A DNA stretch of 64,000 nucleotides, taken from NCBI GenBank assembly GCA_032622095.1, contig CP136061.1, positions 15,128,440-15,192,439 of the forward strand, given 5' to 3'. The translations under genes were made by a program, and so were the position numbers. The notes beneath the pieces are model-generated. The model did no database searches. It was not told where the DNA came from and was given only the letters and a program-made list of their open reading frames with translations. The DNA comes from Siphonodentalium dalli. Lineage: Eukaryota > Mollusca > Scaphopoda > Gadilida > Siphonodentaliidae. This document shows positions 48,390 through 58,088 of this stretch, piece after piece (positions within the stretch are counted from its first letter, which is position 1; the number at the start of each line of letters is the position of its first letter).

Positions 48390-48807
48390 TGCAATGCATT
48401 CTCTTAGATATGCGAGTCGACCATAGGTCGCCTCGCATATATAAGAGAATGCATTGGCCTAACATTTTTCATCATTTGTTATTATTTTTTATAATTTTTT
48501 ACAATTTTAATATTTTTTTCTTATATTCTTTAACAGACTTATTTTGTAGGTTTAGTGCCAGGGAATCTTACGTTTTTCATGGGCATCAAACTTATTACTA
48601 TGAATACTTGGTGATAGTTTTGAGTTATAACATGCCCCTAAGGTTTTATCAAGTTTGTTTTTAAATTCGCCGTAGCATGCTTAAGCATACCCAAAACAAT
48701 TCAACCCAAAACAAAAACAATTTTTTTTTTTTTTTTTTTTTTAGGGCCGATCTTACAGACCATAAATTAGGGCCGATGAGATCAGCCCCTGGCACTGAAA
48801 GGGTTAA
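48390..48807. mobile_element. MITE relic with family A hairpin and TTAA end
   Basis: A hairpin at 48390-48457 with one mismatch in the left arm is followed by a T/A-rich stretch, a run of 20 or more T (48720-48742), and the end GGCACTGAAAGGG-TTAA at 48803-48807. The left TTAA end is not clear. Intron 1. Confidence 0.55.
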
Positions 48808-48809
48808 GA

Positions 48810-49642
48810 CAACCGTTAAGACAACCGAACAACGTGCACGCACATGATATATCGCAGTGGTCGGTGTCATAACAGTTAGACTCAAAACTCACGTGATTGT
48901 ATTTGTTAATCAATACATTTTACACGATGAATACAACGGGACTATCTTGTGGTCGTATCTGATATGTCAGAACTGGGGGCAGAAGTGCAAACAAAATACA
49001 TACTAATAATAATCGACAATGTCCATGCTGGTTGAGAGAATATTTGTATAGAGTAGAGCGCAGCAATATAGAATATTATACATATTTGACTAGGTTGCGA
49101 CTATAAACACTGTACCATGCTAGATAATGGTTTATATATATATAATTTGTATTAAAAATGGATTATCTCTTAAAACAACACATGTTAGATACTTTCCTGG
49201 ATATGAAATAACGCGTATGAGTTGGAAATCCATGCCCGATAATGACTATCAATGTGTGAGGAAATCATTAGGATCTTTGTCTGAAATTATTTTGTCTGCA
49301 AAATTGGGCCCAATTTTGGTGTAGAATTCATTCAATTATTCTGCAATTTGGATTTTTACATTTAAATACTTATTTTTGTGTAAGAATTGTGATGATCCAT
49401 GATGTGAAACCGCCTGAATATTCGCTATAGTCACGTGATACGGCGATCAGTGTACGATCAGGTGTTGCATGACCTAAGTTTTACGATCTTGGGTGTGGTA
49501 TTATAGGCTGAAAGGCACAGTCGGGAAATAATCACATGAAGCGATGTTCAATACCTATACAAGGCATTTTGAGACATCTAGGGTGATGTAACACGGCGTC
49601 CGATGTAGAGTCAAATGGCGCGATGCATGATTCGTGTCCTAC
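48810..49642. other. Intron 1, no further exon
   Basis: No exon recognised next to the exon 1 donor. ACACGGCGTCCGATGTAGAG near 49590 echoes the hairpin core at 15.2 kb. Confidence 0.35.
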
Positions 49643-49860
49643 CTTTTGGATGACCGAGGGTTTGGTAACCATAGCGACACAGGCAAAGCTACTCTGCTAC
49701 TAGCTGAAGCCGCGGTTCGTATTGTTTTAGATAATGTCGTCACCAGTGTTGTTTCGCTCCGACTTCTGGAATGATCCACCCGAACCTTCAGCTTCGCCTG
49801 GCCCTGTACAAAAGAAAATAAGGAAACCATAGTCAGAAATGGTAACGGCGTCAAGATCAT
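49643..49860 (-). CDS. Exon 1: leader and N-terminal region of the DSL-EGF protein
   Basis: The frame opens at the first ATG (49858-49860) after an in-frame TAA upstream. It begins MILTPLPFLTMVSLFSFVQG, a plausible signal peptide, followed by about 53 residues. The exon ends AAAAG|GTAGGA in phase 2, matching the phase-2 acceptor of the DSL exon. The stretch RVALPVSLWLPNP resembles the LPF-F-WP motif at the end of the MNNL (C2) domain of Delta/Jagged, and the preceding KLKVRVDH resembles its FRVCLKH strand, but the family cysteines are missing. Alternative: the leader codons TTATTTTCTTTTGTACAG also make a strong 3' splice site. This could therefore be an internal exon (49643-49803, phase 0) with the start further upstream, or a terminal exon of another frame ending DDII. 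The domain is far shorter than a normal MNNL. Confidence 0.5.
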
Positions 49861-49905
49861 AGCAACCACCCCAGTGGGTGTTTATACCTAAATGCAGGTG
49901 AATTA

Positions 49906-49913
49906 TGACGTCA
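49906..49913. promoter_or_regulatory. CRE-like palindrome upstream of exon 1
   Basis: A perfect TGACGTCA lies about 46 bp upstream of the proposed start codon. This octamer is the consensus for CREB/ATF-type bZIP factors. A single octamer may be chance, and no convincing TATA box or start site was identified. Confidence 0.25.
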
Positions 49914-50334
49914 TATAATTTTTCTATATTTCTATACCAAGAACGAAAATGCAGTGTATGCTTTTTTGTAAATTTCACACGTGACTTCCGGGGGGTTACT
50001 GCGCAGAATCCAGCAGAAACTACAGGGTGCTCAGATATAACGGAGGAATATTCAGACAACAACAACAAGTGATCAAATTAATTCCCAGGTTCTAGATACT
50101 CCGTTCTTATCGATGATTAATTTCATCTGATAAAAATCATTAGGATATTAGATTAATCGAGGATTAATCACAGCCTTTCTAGTTTGATAACATTATTACC
50201 GTGGCACAGTGTGTGATTAGCCATCTCGATTGTAAACAAATCTTCTACGCGAAATTTGTAAATTAAAAACCAAAACTCGGACACACATACATGTACCAAT
50301 ACGCATTCACATCCACTGAGAAACAACGAAGAAA

Positions 50335-50412
50335 CAATTTTATTTAGAGCCGGCACAGGAATGTGATTTGGGGGCTAACCCCGGGATGGTCGAATAGACC
50401 GAGAGGTCTATT
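50335..50412 (-). promoter_or_regulatory. Hairpin and AATAAA downstream of the unidentified ORF
   Basis: GAATAGACC-TCTC-GGTCTATTC forms a 9-bp perfect stem; about 60 bp later on the minus strand is CTAAATAAAATTG. This arrangement suggests the 3' end of a transcript, probably of a retroelement. Confidence 0.4.
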
Positions 50413-50488
50413 CCTTCACCCCTCATTTTTTTAGCTTTAATTATTTGTAATCACAAAAAGGAGCATTTTTATACTATTAATCAAATAT

Positions 50489-51223
50489 TCATTTCTGTTT
50501 GTGCTTCTTCTTTTTATGTGGCTTTTCTGTTGAGGATAGTGATGTTGGTTTGTCCTTCCGTTCTTGGTCTTTGCTGCTGGTCATTCGGATCATTCTGTCG
50601 GACTCTCGGAGCACTCTGCTGGACTCAGCTAAAGTCTTGTCGATTCTTTCTTGTTGCTCAGATATTCTTTGCTGCATGGCTCTCTGTTGTTCTTTTTCAT
50701 CCTCATCTTCGAAGTAGTTGTTGTTGTTGTTGGTGGAGGAGCTGGGGGACACCGGGATAAGATGGAATTCCGGTGTCCGTGGTGGCAAGCTGTCCAACTC
50801 CACCTCGAAGCTGGTGGCAGGAACAGCAGGGGTGGTTTCCTGCTCCCTTTCTCCGCTCGCCTCGACGACGACAGCAGGGACCTCCAGCAGATCAACGGAG
50901 TCCCTTCTAGCTGATGCAATGTCGCCTGTCTCCATGCAGGTCGGGTCGTCTGGGCGTCTCTCAGACAACTCAGACCTGCCGGTTGTGACCTTGGACGTCG
51001 GCTGAACCACAAGGGGAGGGGTGACTGGCAGATCAACAGTCACCCCCATCTCCTTCTTCCATTTGGCTCGTCCGGCGGCGTCCCTTCTATTCCTCGCAGG
51101 CGTCTTTTTCTTCGGCGGCCCCTTCTTCTTCCCACTCTTCATAGAACAGGAGGCAGTCTTGGCATTGGCTTCCCGGGTATGTGATCTCTGGATGCCAGCA
51201 TTGCAGTCCGGAACTCCAGGCAA
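50489..51223 (-). CDS. Unidentified Lys/Glu-rich open frame
   Basis: Open for 244 codons; the first ATG gives 217 residues starting MKSGKKKGPPKKKTPARNRR. Very basic N-terminus (nuclear or nucleic-acid-binding type), Pro/Thr/Ser-rich middle, an Asn run with an acidic EDEDEKEQQ, a coiled-coil-like RISEQQERIDKTLAESSRVL, and a basic end HKKKKHKQK. GC-rich compared with its surroundings. The minus-strand 3' side has a perfect hairpin GAATAGACCTCTCGGTCTAT-TC and then AATAAA, as in retroelement tails. It may be a LINE/LTR ORF1-type protein or a host exon. No domain recognised. Confidence 0.5.
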   Translation of the reverse strand: MPGVPDCNAGIQRSHTREANAKTASCSMKSGKKKGPPKKKTPARNRRDAAGRAKWKKEMGVTVDLPVTPPLVVQPTSKVTTGRSELSERRPDDPTCMETGDIASARRDSVDLLEVPAVVVEASGEREQETTPAVPATSFEVELDSLPPRTPEFHLIPVSPSSSTNNNNNYFEDEDEKEQQRAMQQRISEQQERIDKTLAESSRVLRESDRMIRMTSSKDQERKDKPTSLSSTEKPHKKKKHKQK

Positions 51224-51511
51224 AGGGTCAGGTAATCCCTGCTAGACTGGAGACTCCAGTTAGCAATGTCCAATACCCGACTCTTTTGCACTGCGCCAAC
51301 ACAGCTTCGTGGATTAAGTTCATAAGCCTAATCCAAAACTGTCTCACCGGCGTTAATCACGAGGGCAGCTGCACCCGGATGCGCGACCACACGACTCACC
51401 CGTGCTCAACGCTCTGACAGAGAGGAACTAATGCAACCGAAGCAACCACGACTGGTTCGCTCCACTCCCTGCCAGAGTATAGCCGGCATCGGCGTCAACA
51501 AACACTTTATA

Positions 51512-53323
51512 GGAATCACTGAACTAAATGGTTTCCCATAGGCGACAGTGTTAACGTTTCGGCCAAATTCACTGAATTGAAGCCTGCAGGCCATACCAGT
51601 GATGTTTACCCAGCTAGAATGACAACAGTTGATCACGAAAATGCAAGAAAAATCATAGGTCATGTGTTTACTTTTTTAAATAAATCCCCAAGTCTACGAC
51701 AGGGCTATCTCACAGCCAAATTTGATCTGGAAAAACCCAGAACTACAGCAGCTAGTTAAATAAATTTCCCGCTCACAAAAATCCATTCCCCCATTCATTC
51801 ACCAGTTTAAATTATTTAGATATTATGTACAAATCAAATAAACGCGATGTCACCCTTTAATAACGTGTCGCATGTATCAGGTGAAGGTCATTCTGCAGTT
51901 ACCTTCACCTTTCCACGGTGTACTCGGTGTACTCGCTCCCCGACTCTAGAACACATTTAGCTCCCTGATTCCTATATATATGTATATGTGTGAAACACAG
52001 CGTTTCTTATAGTATTTTATCAAAATATAGACCTTACTGAAATCAAAAATGGATTATATCGAGCAGTAGTGGTTTATTTTTCCAATATGAGGCATCTTGA
52101 AAATTATTGTCCATCCTCAAAATAAAGCCAAAAAAATTAGATTTGTTTTTCAATTTTACTAGCTGATGCATCTCGTATAACTGAAGTATGCCCTTATATG
52201 CCATAATATTACTAAATTGAAGAGGAAATGTTAATGTACATTTTGAGAGGGATATCTTATCCAATTTTAAACACTTTTCATGCAGAATTTGGCAATTTAT
52301 AATAAACATTTACCAAAATTAACAGAAAATAAAAATAAAAAATACTTTAATAGCAATATAAAGCAACCATAAGTCAATTTAAATATCTAAACATAGTGAT
52401 ACAGTATCAGACACAGCTTCAGGCATGACATTTTACCAGATGGCAGGGCATACTGTCTGTTTAAAAAACCTGCCATGACAATTTTGCACGACAGTAACTC
52501 TAGTGGTGGTGCCATAACCCCCCCCCCCCGACTTGGGGTGGGGCTACGGTCCCCGATAAAACTACTGGGGGTGCCGGAAAAGTTTAATTGGGTCAACTGT
52601 CACATTTTCCCAATGGGCGGGGGGGCTAACACTCCTCAAAATTGTGGGGATGGGTCTTTAGACCCCCCTGACCCGCTAATGGTACCTGATGTCCATGCAA
52701 AATTCCCAGATTTGTCACTTTCTTTACTATATACAGGCGAATCCATGGGTTTCTTCTTCAAATATGTCCAAAATTTGGTCATTATCATTTGAAAATAAGA
52801 AAATATGGAATTAACAACTTATCATGGCGAGACGTGAAATTTCGTAAAATTCAAATTGTTCTTATAGGAATCACTGAACTAAATGGTTTCCCATAGGCGA
52901 CAGTGTTAACGTTTCGGCCAAATTCACTGAATTGAAGCCTGCAGGCCATACCAGTGATGTTTACCCAGCTAGATTGACACCAGTTGATCACGAAAATGCA
53001 AGAAAAATCATAGGTCATGTGTTTACTTTTTTAAATAAATCCCCAAGTCTACGACAGGGCTATCTCACAGCCAAATTTGATTTGGAAAAACCCAGAACTA
53101 CAGCAGCTAGTTAAATAAATTTCCCGCTCAATAAATCCATTCCCCCATTCATTCACCAGTTTAAATTATTTAGATATTATGTACAAATCAAATAAACGCG
53201 ATGTCACCCTTTAATAACGTGTCGCATGTATCAGGTGAAGGTCATTCTGCAGTTACCTTCACCTTTAGCATTCCACGGTGTACTCGCTCCCCGACTCTAG
53301 AACACATTTAGCTCCCTGATTCC
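51512..53323. mobile_element. 1.8-kb element with ~460-bp terminal direct repeats, copy II
   Basis: Direct repeats at 51512-51972 and 52867-53323 flank 894 bp. Repeat ends are GGAATCACTGAACTAAATG and the near-inverse, flanked by TATA. A 60-70 residue open frame (GDSVNVSAKFTELK to TTAAS) occurs in both repeats, nearly identical. The first 40 bp (TAAATGGTTTCCCATAGG, CAGTG, TAACGTTT) are clearly related to the repeat of copy I, and the overall dimensions match (461/894/457 versus 451/901/451). The centre has a run of C and G-rich patches but no recognisable gene. Confidence 0.75.
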
Positions 53324-53879
53324 TATAGCGTGTACCAACTCTCCACTACAAGGTCAAGGAGGGTCCTACTAAACAACGAACACAAACGAACATAAACGAA
53401 CACAGGTCCAAAAAGCGGAATAGAATGGTGAAATTAGGTTTGTGTGTGGGTCCACTCTATGTATATGTGGTGTTATTTCCAACTTTGACCACTTATATTT
53501 TTAGTTATTAGCATTATTTGAATACAAAGCTACTAAACAACGAACACAAACAAACATAAGATTACCATACTGCAAAGGTGTTAATTAACTACGGCTTACT
53601 CTGTCTCCTTGTTAATTGCACATCTGTGAGTTGTTTTTACTGCAAGGTGATTTCCTAGGCGTGTCTGATTACTCTGATACTGTGCGCGAGACATAGCTCC
53701 AACCCTCTTTTTGTTCCTATTCCTTTGAGGTTTTACAGTTGAAATATAATATTATATGTTTATGTAACTTGATTGACCTGTGCATGCGTTAGAACTATGA
53801 GAATCACACACATCGTCAAGGACAGACAACGGATCTACTTAAGCTAGCCACACATGCTTGCGTATGCGTCTGGTGCGTT

Positions 53880-54180
53880 GTGTTATTTTTATCGCATGCG
53901 ATTGTCGGACGGAAAATCAAATAGAAATGGTGGTGACCTGACAGATAATCATGTAAAAAAAATCCGTTTCTGTTTATGTGGGGAACATGAGACAACTTAC
54001 CACTATCTCTTTGAATGTACTTTCTATCAAGATCACAGAAGAGAACTATATGACACCCTACCCAATGTTGCCCTATCTGAAAACACTATATTGCGGGGAT
54101 CAAGGGAGCTTATAGCCTTCGCGAAAACAAACATATATTTAATGCAGTTCAGACATATATCATGAGAACAAAAAGATTTC
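53880..54180 (+). pseudogene. LINE ORF2 C-terminal fragment
   Basis: Reads FCLCGEHETTYHYLFECTFY then QDHRRELYDTLP, ILRGSRELIAFAKTNIY, with a one-base shift before NAVQTYIMRTKRF and a stop. The C-x-C ... H-Y-L-F-E-C pattern is the cysteine/histidine tail after reverse transcriptase. Different family from the 10.5-kb fragment. Upstream parts are missing. Confidence 0.7.
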
Positions 54181-54439
54181 CATGATGCTATCACCTGTAC
54201 GGACAGCGAATTGCTTTGGACTCTGGTCGAGTTTTGCGGCAGCATGATATTCCTCACTATACATGTGTAATTACTTATTGACCAATGCAACATTTTAATA
54301 ACTGCGCTTGACCCCCTCCCATGGCGCCTGACACACGAAGAATAGTATAGACGAGCATCATTAGTATTACTATTACGTAACAACTCAACTCAATTATTGA
54401 AAACTCCTCACAACTACCCCCTCTCCCAGCATCTCATCC

Positions 54440-54515
54440 CCTTTATATCTATTATATATATATATTTTGAAAGATCTGTGTGTGTGTGTGTGTGTGTGTG
54501 TGTATCTGTCTGTCT
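54440..54515. repeat. TA and TG microsatellites
   Basis: A short (TA)n near 54450 and about 15 TG units at 54476-54505, then (CTGT)n. Confidence 0.9.
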
Positions 54516-55184
54516 GTCAGTAATCGATGGACTCGAAAATAGCCCAGCCGATTTCGATGAAACTTGGTATGTGGGGGTATATTCGGGCCACGAGTAACAT
54601 AGGCCTATTGATTTTCAGATCCGATGTCAACTTTTCACGTGCCGAGGTCAAATCTGTTTTTACGCCGTTTTGCGCTAATATATTTCAGTTCGGTGCTCAC
54701 AAATCGATTCGATATAGCGCGAATAATAAATTGCCAGTCATATAATTTGCACGGTTAGAATCTGTGGCTCTTCATCTTTCCAATGATGCATCACACGCCT
54801 GTGTACGTTTAAAGTTTCTACCTTAATTATCGGGAAGAACACAGGACCATGCTTCGCTCATCGAAAATCATTGCGTAAAATATATTACGCCATCAACATA
54901 TCGTGACGTGTTCGCGTTAACTCTTGATCGGCCGATGTCGCGTTAACTCATCACCGGCCGAGGTATCCGCAAATGACATTGGGCTATATATCTCGCAAAC
55001 GGGTGGAGCTATCGACTTGAAATTTGGAATGTGAATGTATCTTGCCCCGGATACGAATTTTATCGGGTCGCCGAGCCCGTGCGACGCCAGCTTCGCGCAT
55101 GCGCAGACCAGATCTCGGAAACGGGTGGAGCAATCGACTTGAAATTTGGTTTTGAATAGCCCGGACGAAGTCGGGTCACCTTCT
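54476..55184 (+). mobile_element. Non-autonomous Helitron-like element (3' end clear)
   Basis: The 3' end reads CCCGGACGAAGTCGGG, a short hairpin, then TCACCTTCTAG|T, i.e. the CTRR terminus followed by T, at the edge of a (TA)n. The body has GCCGATTTCGATGAAACTTG, a motif I associate with animal Helitrons, and a tandem-like TCGACTTGAAATTTGG pair at 55012 and 55134. The 5' TC end is set only by the microsatellite and is uncertain. Confidence 0.6.
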
Positions 55185-55735
55185 AGTATATATATATATA
55201 TATATATATATCTCACGACAACAACATTATACTATAATTATGATAGTTTCATTCCTTCCCGTCCGACCCCCTGTACACTTAATGAAGATTTGGCGCGAAC
55301 CAAAAGGGGAGCAAACTTAATAAAAGCCCTTGGGCTTGTTGTTTAATCCCCTTTCCAATCATCCGATTATATATATTATTCTGTATTACTGTAAAATATT
55401 TGTCAAATGTTTTAAAATGTTATTTTTTTATTGGAATAAAATATGTTTACATCAAATAGAAATGCACGGGCACCCACACATGCATGCGGTTCCGATGCGA
55501 AACTATTCTGACGCTCCGAATGTCTCCGATTTTTATCGGACCGAAAATACTCGTATTTTCCATCCGATAGAAATCGTCGCTCCGTTTGCGTTCGCATGTA
55601 AATCCATGGTGAAGTGACTGAAACGATCATTATCGGACAACGTTCGCACGACCCCAAACCGCACGACGAACGGATCCGACGAACGGATCCGATTATTTCC
55701 GCTAACGCATACGCAAGCATGTGTGGCTAGCTTTA

Positions 55736-56716
55736 GGGTGCATTTACATTGCTATAGAAATGTATATAGATATGTATGAAGTCACGTGTCGCGCATTACT
55801 GTGATCACAACATGATTACCAATAGTGAACGCGCCTATGATATGATATTACTCTGGTAATTGACAATTCACTGCGAGACGTGTCAGTTTAGGCCAGACAT
55901 GAAAATGTATCAACTATCAGCAGATAACAGCGATTTGGTATGTGCCGCATGTATTTAAAGTGTATCCTTATACCACTTGATAATGGTTCGAAGAAAGAAT
56001 GAAAATCATGCAGTTACCCTACAACACCCTTTATTTGACCAAATGTAGTAAAATTTTCAACTGATGACAATTCCAATGACAATGTTAACCAATGTAGGAC
56101 AATATTGTTTTCTTAAATTACATGCAGTTTTTATATATAGCTGTTAGACAATAAATATGATGATGATGACTGGCCACGGGGAGGGACCAGGACACAATCT
56201 TTCCAAGTGTTGGACATTTCCAACATTACATCCGCCCCTATGATAAGGTTGGAAAATTTCCAGCTGATGGCCATTCCAGTCCAAAATTTTGATAAAAAGT
56301 AGGAAATTATGCAAATATTGGTCCGAAAACAATACCCCCCCCCCCCCAAATAAAATGTTTGAAAATCAAACTACAAGATCATTTTTAATCTATTGTTGGT
56401 TTGGAAATTACAACTAATGTTGTGTCAGGTATGAAATATCCAACCGTTGAACAAGTTGCCACGGCCCTATCCGTGTTCAATATTCGAAATACACGGGTTG
56501 AAATGACAACGAAAACATTCGCCAAGCCCGAGTAACAATTAATCAAAACTGATTTGCCTGTCGCAATATATGGGCGTTGACCGTGACGTGTAGCGGTCAC
56601 GATTTTTGCTCACACGAACTAATACCGTTTTCTTTCTGTGTGCAGTTCTATATCAACCCGTTTACACTGTCTGCGTGTAGATCTGTGTACATTTCTATAG
56701 CAATGTAAATGCACCC
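55736..56716. mobile_element. 981-bp Harbinger-like non-autonomous DNA transposon
   Basis: Terminal inverted repeats GGGTGCATTTACATTGCTAT+AGAAATGTA match exactly at both ends and are flanked by TTA on both sides (55733-55735, 56717-56719), the target size and sequence of PIF/Harbinger. Interior AT-rich with a C run at about 56336-56347 and no transposase. Confidence 0.7.
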
Positions 56717-57061
56717 TTACACATTAACCTAACTATTTAATTAGACGGTTATGATATCGTTGACATGTTTTAGTCGATAATACACTCCCCATTTGAGCCA
56801 AATAGACCAACTGAACGAAAATGGCACCATCCTTGATATTTCTGGGGCATACTAGAACTTATATCACATTATTGCCTCGTTAACATTCGGATATGTAAAT
56901 ATAAGAAATCAATTATTGTTTCGTTCATTTCCATGGTGTGTGAATGCATGTGAACCTGGCAAATGTGAGAAGTGATTCTGCGCGTCACGCCAATTTTCAG
57001 GCCTATATGCATTCTTACCCATTAAATTGAAAGAGACAATTGAATTGTAAGCAAAAGGGTT

Positions 57062-57338
57062 CTTCCTTCCTGCACTCTATCCCTCTACCCCCTCCTTGAA
57101 CAATATTTTTTCGGATCTAACATGTTATCCCCGTCTGCTAAATTAACCCTATATGGTCAGATATGGTATCTATTCTGATACCAAGGGTAAACTTCCTACT
57201 CCGAGGAAAAGACTTGATAAAAGCCTTTTAGGCTCGTTTTCTAATCCCCGTTTTGAACATTATTATTAATTATGTCAATTTGTTTGTATGTATGTATTAC
57301 ATGTTCTGTTCGAAATTAAATATTGTTTACACCAAAAG
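57062..57338. repeat. Dispersed repeat (LINE/SINE 3'-end-like), copy 2
   Basis: Same orientation as 48089-48356. A short third match (ATAAAAGCCCTTGGGCTTGT) is at about 55320. Confidence 0.65.
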
Positions 57339-57339
57339 G

Positions 57340-58085
57340 GTTCTATCTCTAAACACATTTTTGTCTTTTATTATAAAACTGGCGAGTTTCTAGAACTGAG
57401 ACTTCGGATATAATAATATTTTAGTTAGCTTTAACATTTTAAAACATGACACACATTGAAAACGATTTACTTGGTAATTCCCGTCTCGAAATTTCAACAT
57501 CGATTTCCCAAAAAGTATGAGGCCCCACCCCCTTTTTCATACACCGTATTCCATGCCCTGTTATGAAGCACTCCGTATTCCAGTCCCTCTGTTAGATGGT
57601 ATTCGGTATTCCAAAAATACCGGTACATGTATTCGTATGCCGAACTTCCAAAAAATGAAGTTTTCATATATGTTTATGTATTTCATATGGCTGCTAACTG
57701 GTATTCCGTATTCCACCCTCTGTGTTAAGTGGTATTCCGTATTCCATGGGTGTGGGGATGCGGGCCTCATGTATGGGGCCAGTGTGGCTATTACTATGGG
57801 CCCATAATAATATACAATGAGATGGACTCAATCATTCGCAATCAGAGGGAAGTAAGGGAGTGTTAGGTATTTGCGCTTAAGCGCAAAGGCAAATAAACTA
57901 GACACATATTTGTGGTTAAGGCAAATGATTTGCGCTAAAGCGCAAATGAATAATAAATGTGAAAAGGGCCTCCCATAGAGGCTGAATTAGTCTATTTTTC
58001 ATTACTGGTATATCTTTTAATTTTCTAGTTCAATTTACTTTGTAAGTTTGAGATATTGCCATGGGTTGGCGTCCATCATCTGTGT
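57340..58085. other. Region with two palindromes, no gene
   Basis: GTATTCCGTATTCCA-like simple sequence at 57540-57745 gives chance frames. TTTGCGCTTAAGCGCAAA (perfect 18-bp palindrome, about 57870) and ATTTGCGCTAAAGCGCAAAT (about 57928) lie 60 bp apart. Confidence 0.5.
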
Positions 58086-58088
58086 GTC

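Larger units (their letters stand above)
13262..49860 (-). other. Whole locus: nine-exon DSL-EGF (Notch-ligand-like) gene
   Basis: Nine minus-strand exons join into one open frame: 49643-49860, 46823-46932, 39033-39146, 35298-35525, 32701-33555, 31529-31679, 22585-22759, 17502-17641 and 13262-13712. Every inner edge is AG/GT. Junction phases are 2,1,1,1,1,2,0,2 and each donor matches the next acceptor. The sum is 2442 bp, exactly 814 codons with the stop. Predicted order: leader, short N-terminal region, DSL module, ten EGF repeats, alpha/beta juxtamembrane region, TM helix, cytoplasmic tail. Proteins with this plan (Delta, Serrate/Jagged, nematode DSL proteins) sit in the signalling cell's plasma membrane and bind Notch on neighbours. 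That role is inferred from architecture. Introns range from about 1 to 8.8 kb and are full of repeats. Exons 3-5 are certain EGF exons; exon 1 is the weakest. It could instead be a divergent EGF membrane protein that is not a canonical Notch ligand. Confidence 0.8.
53841..55733. mobile_element. 1.9-kb region bounded by 28-bp perfect inverted repeats
   Basis: AAGCTAGCCACACATGCTTG+CGTATGCG at 53841-53868 and its exact inverse at 55706-55733. Between them lie a LINE fragment, a Helitron-like segment and other repeats. The right arm abuts the Harbinger-like element. Confidence 0.55.

Noticed and set aside
51577-53114. 60-codon ORF in the direct repeats as a host gene
   Set aside because: Present in both terminal repeats of a mobile element; kept only as a possible element-borne ORF.
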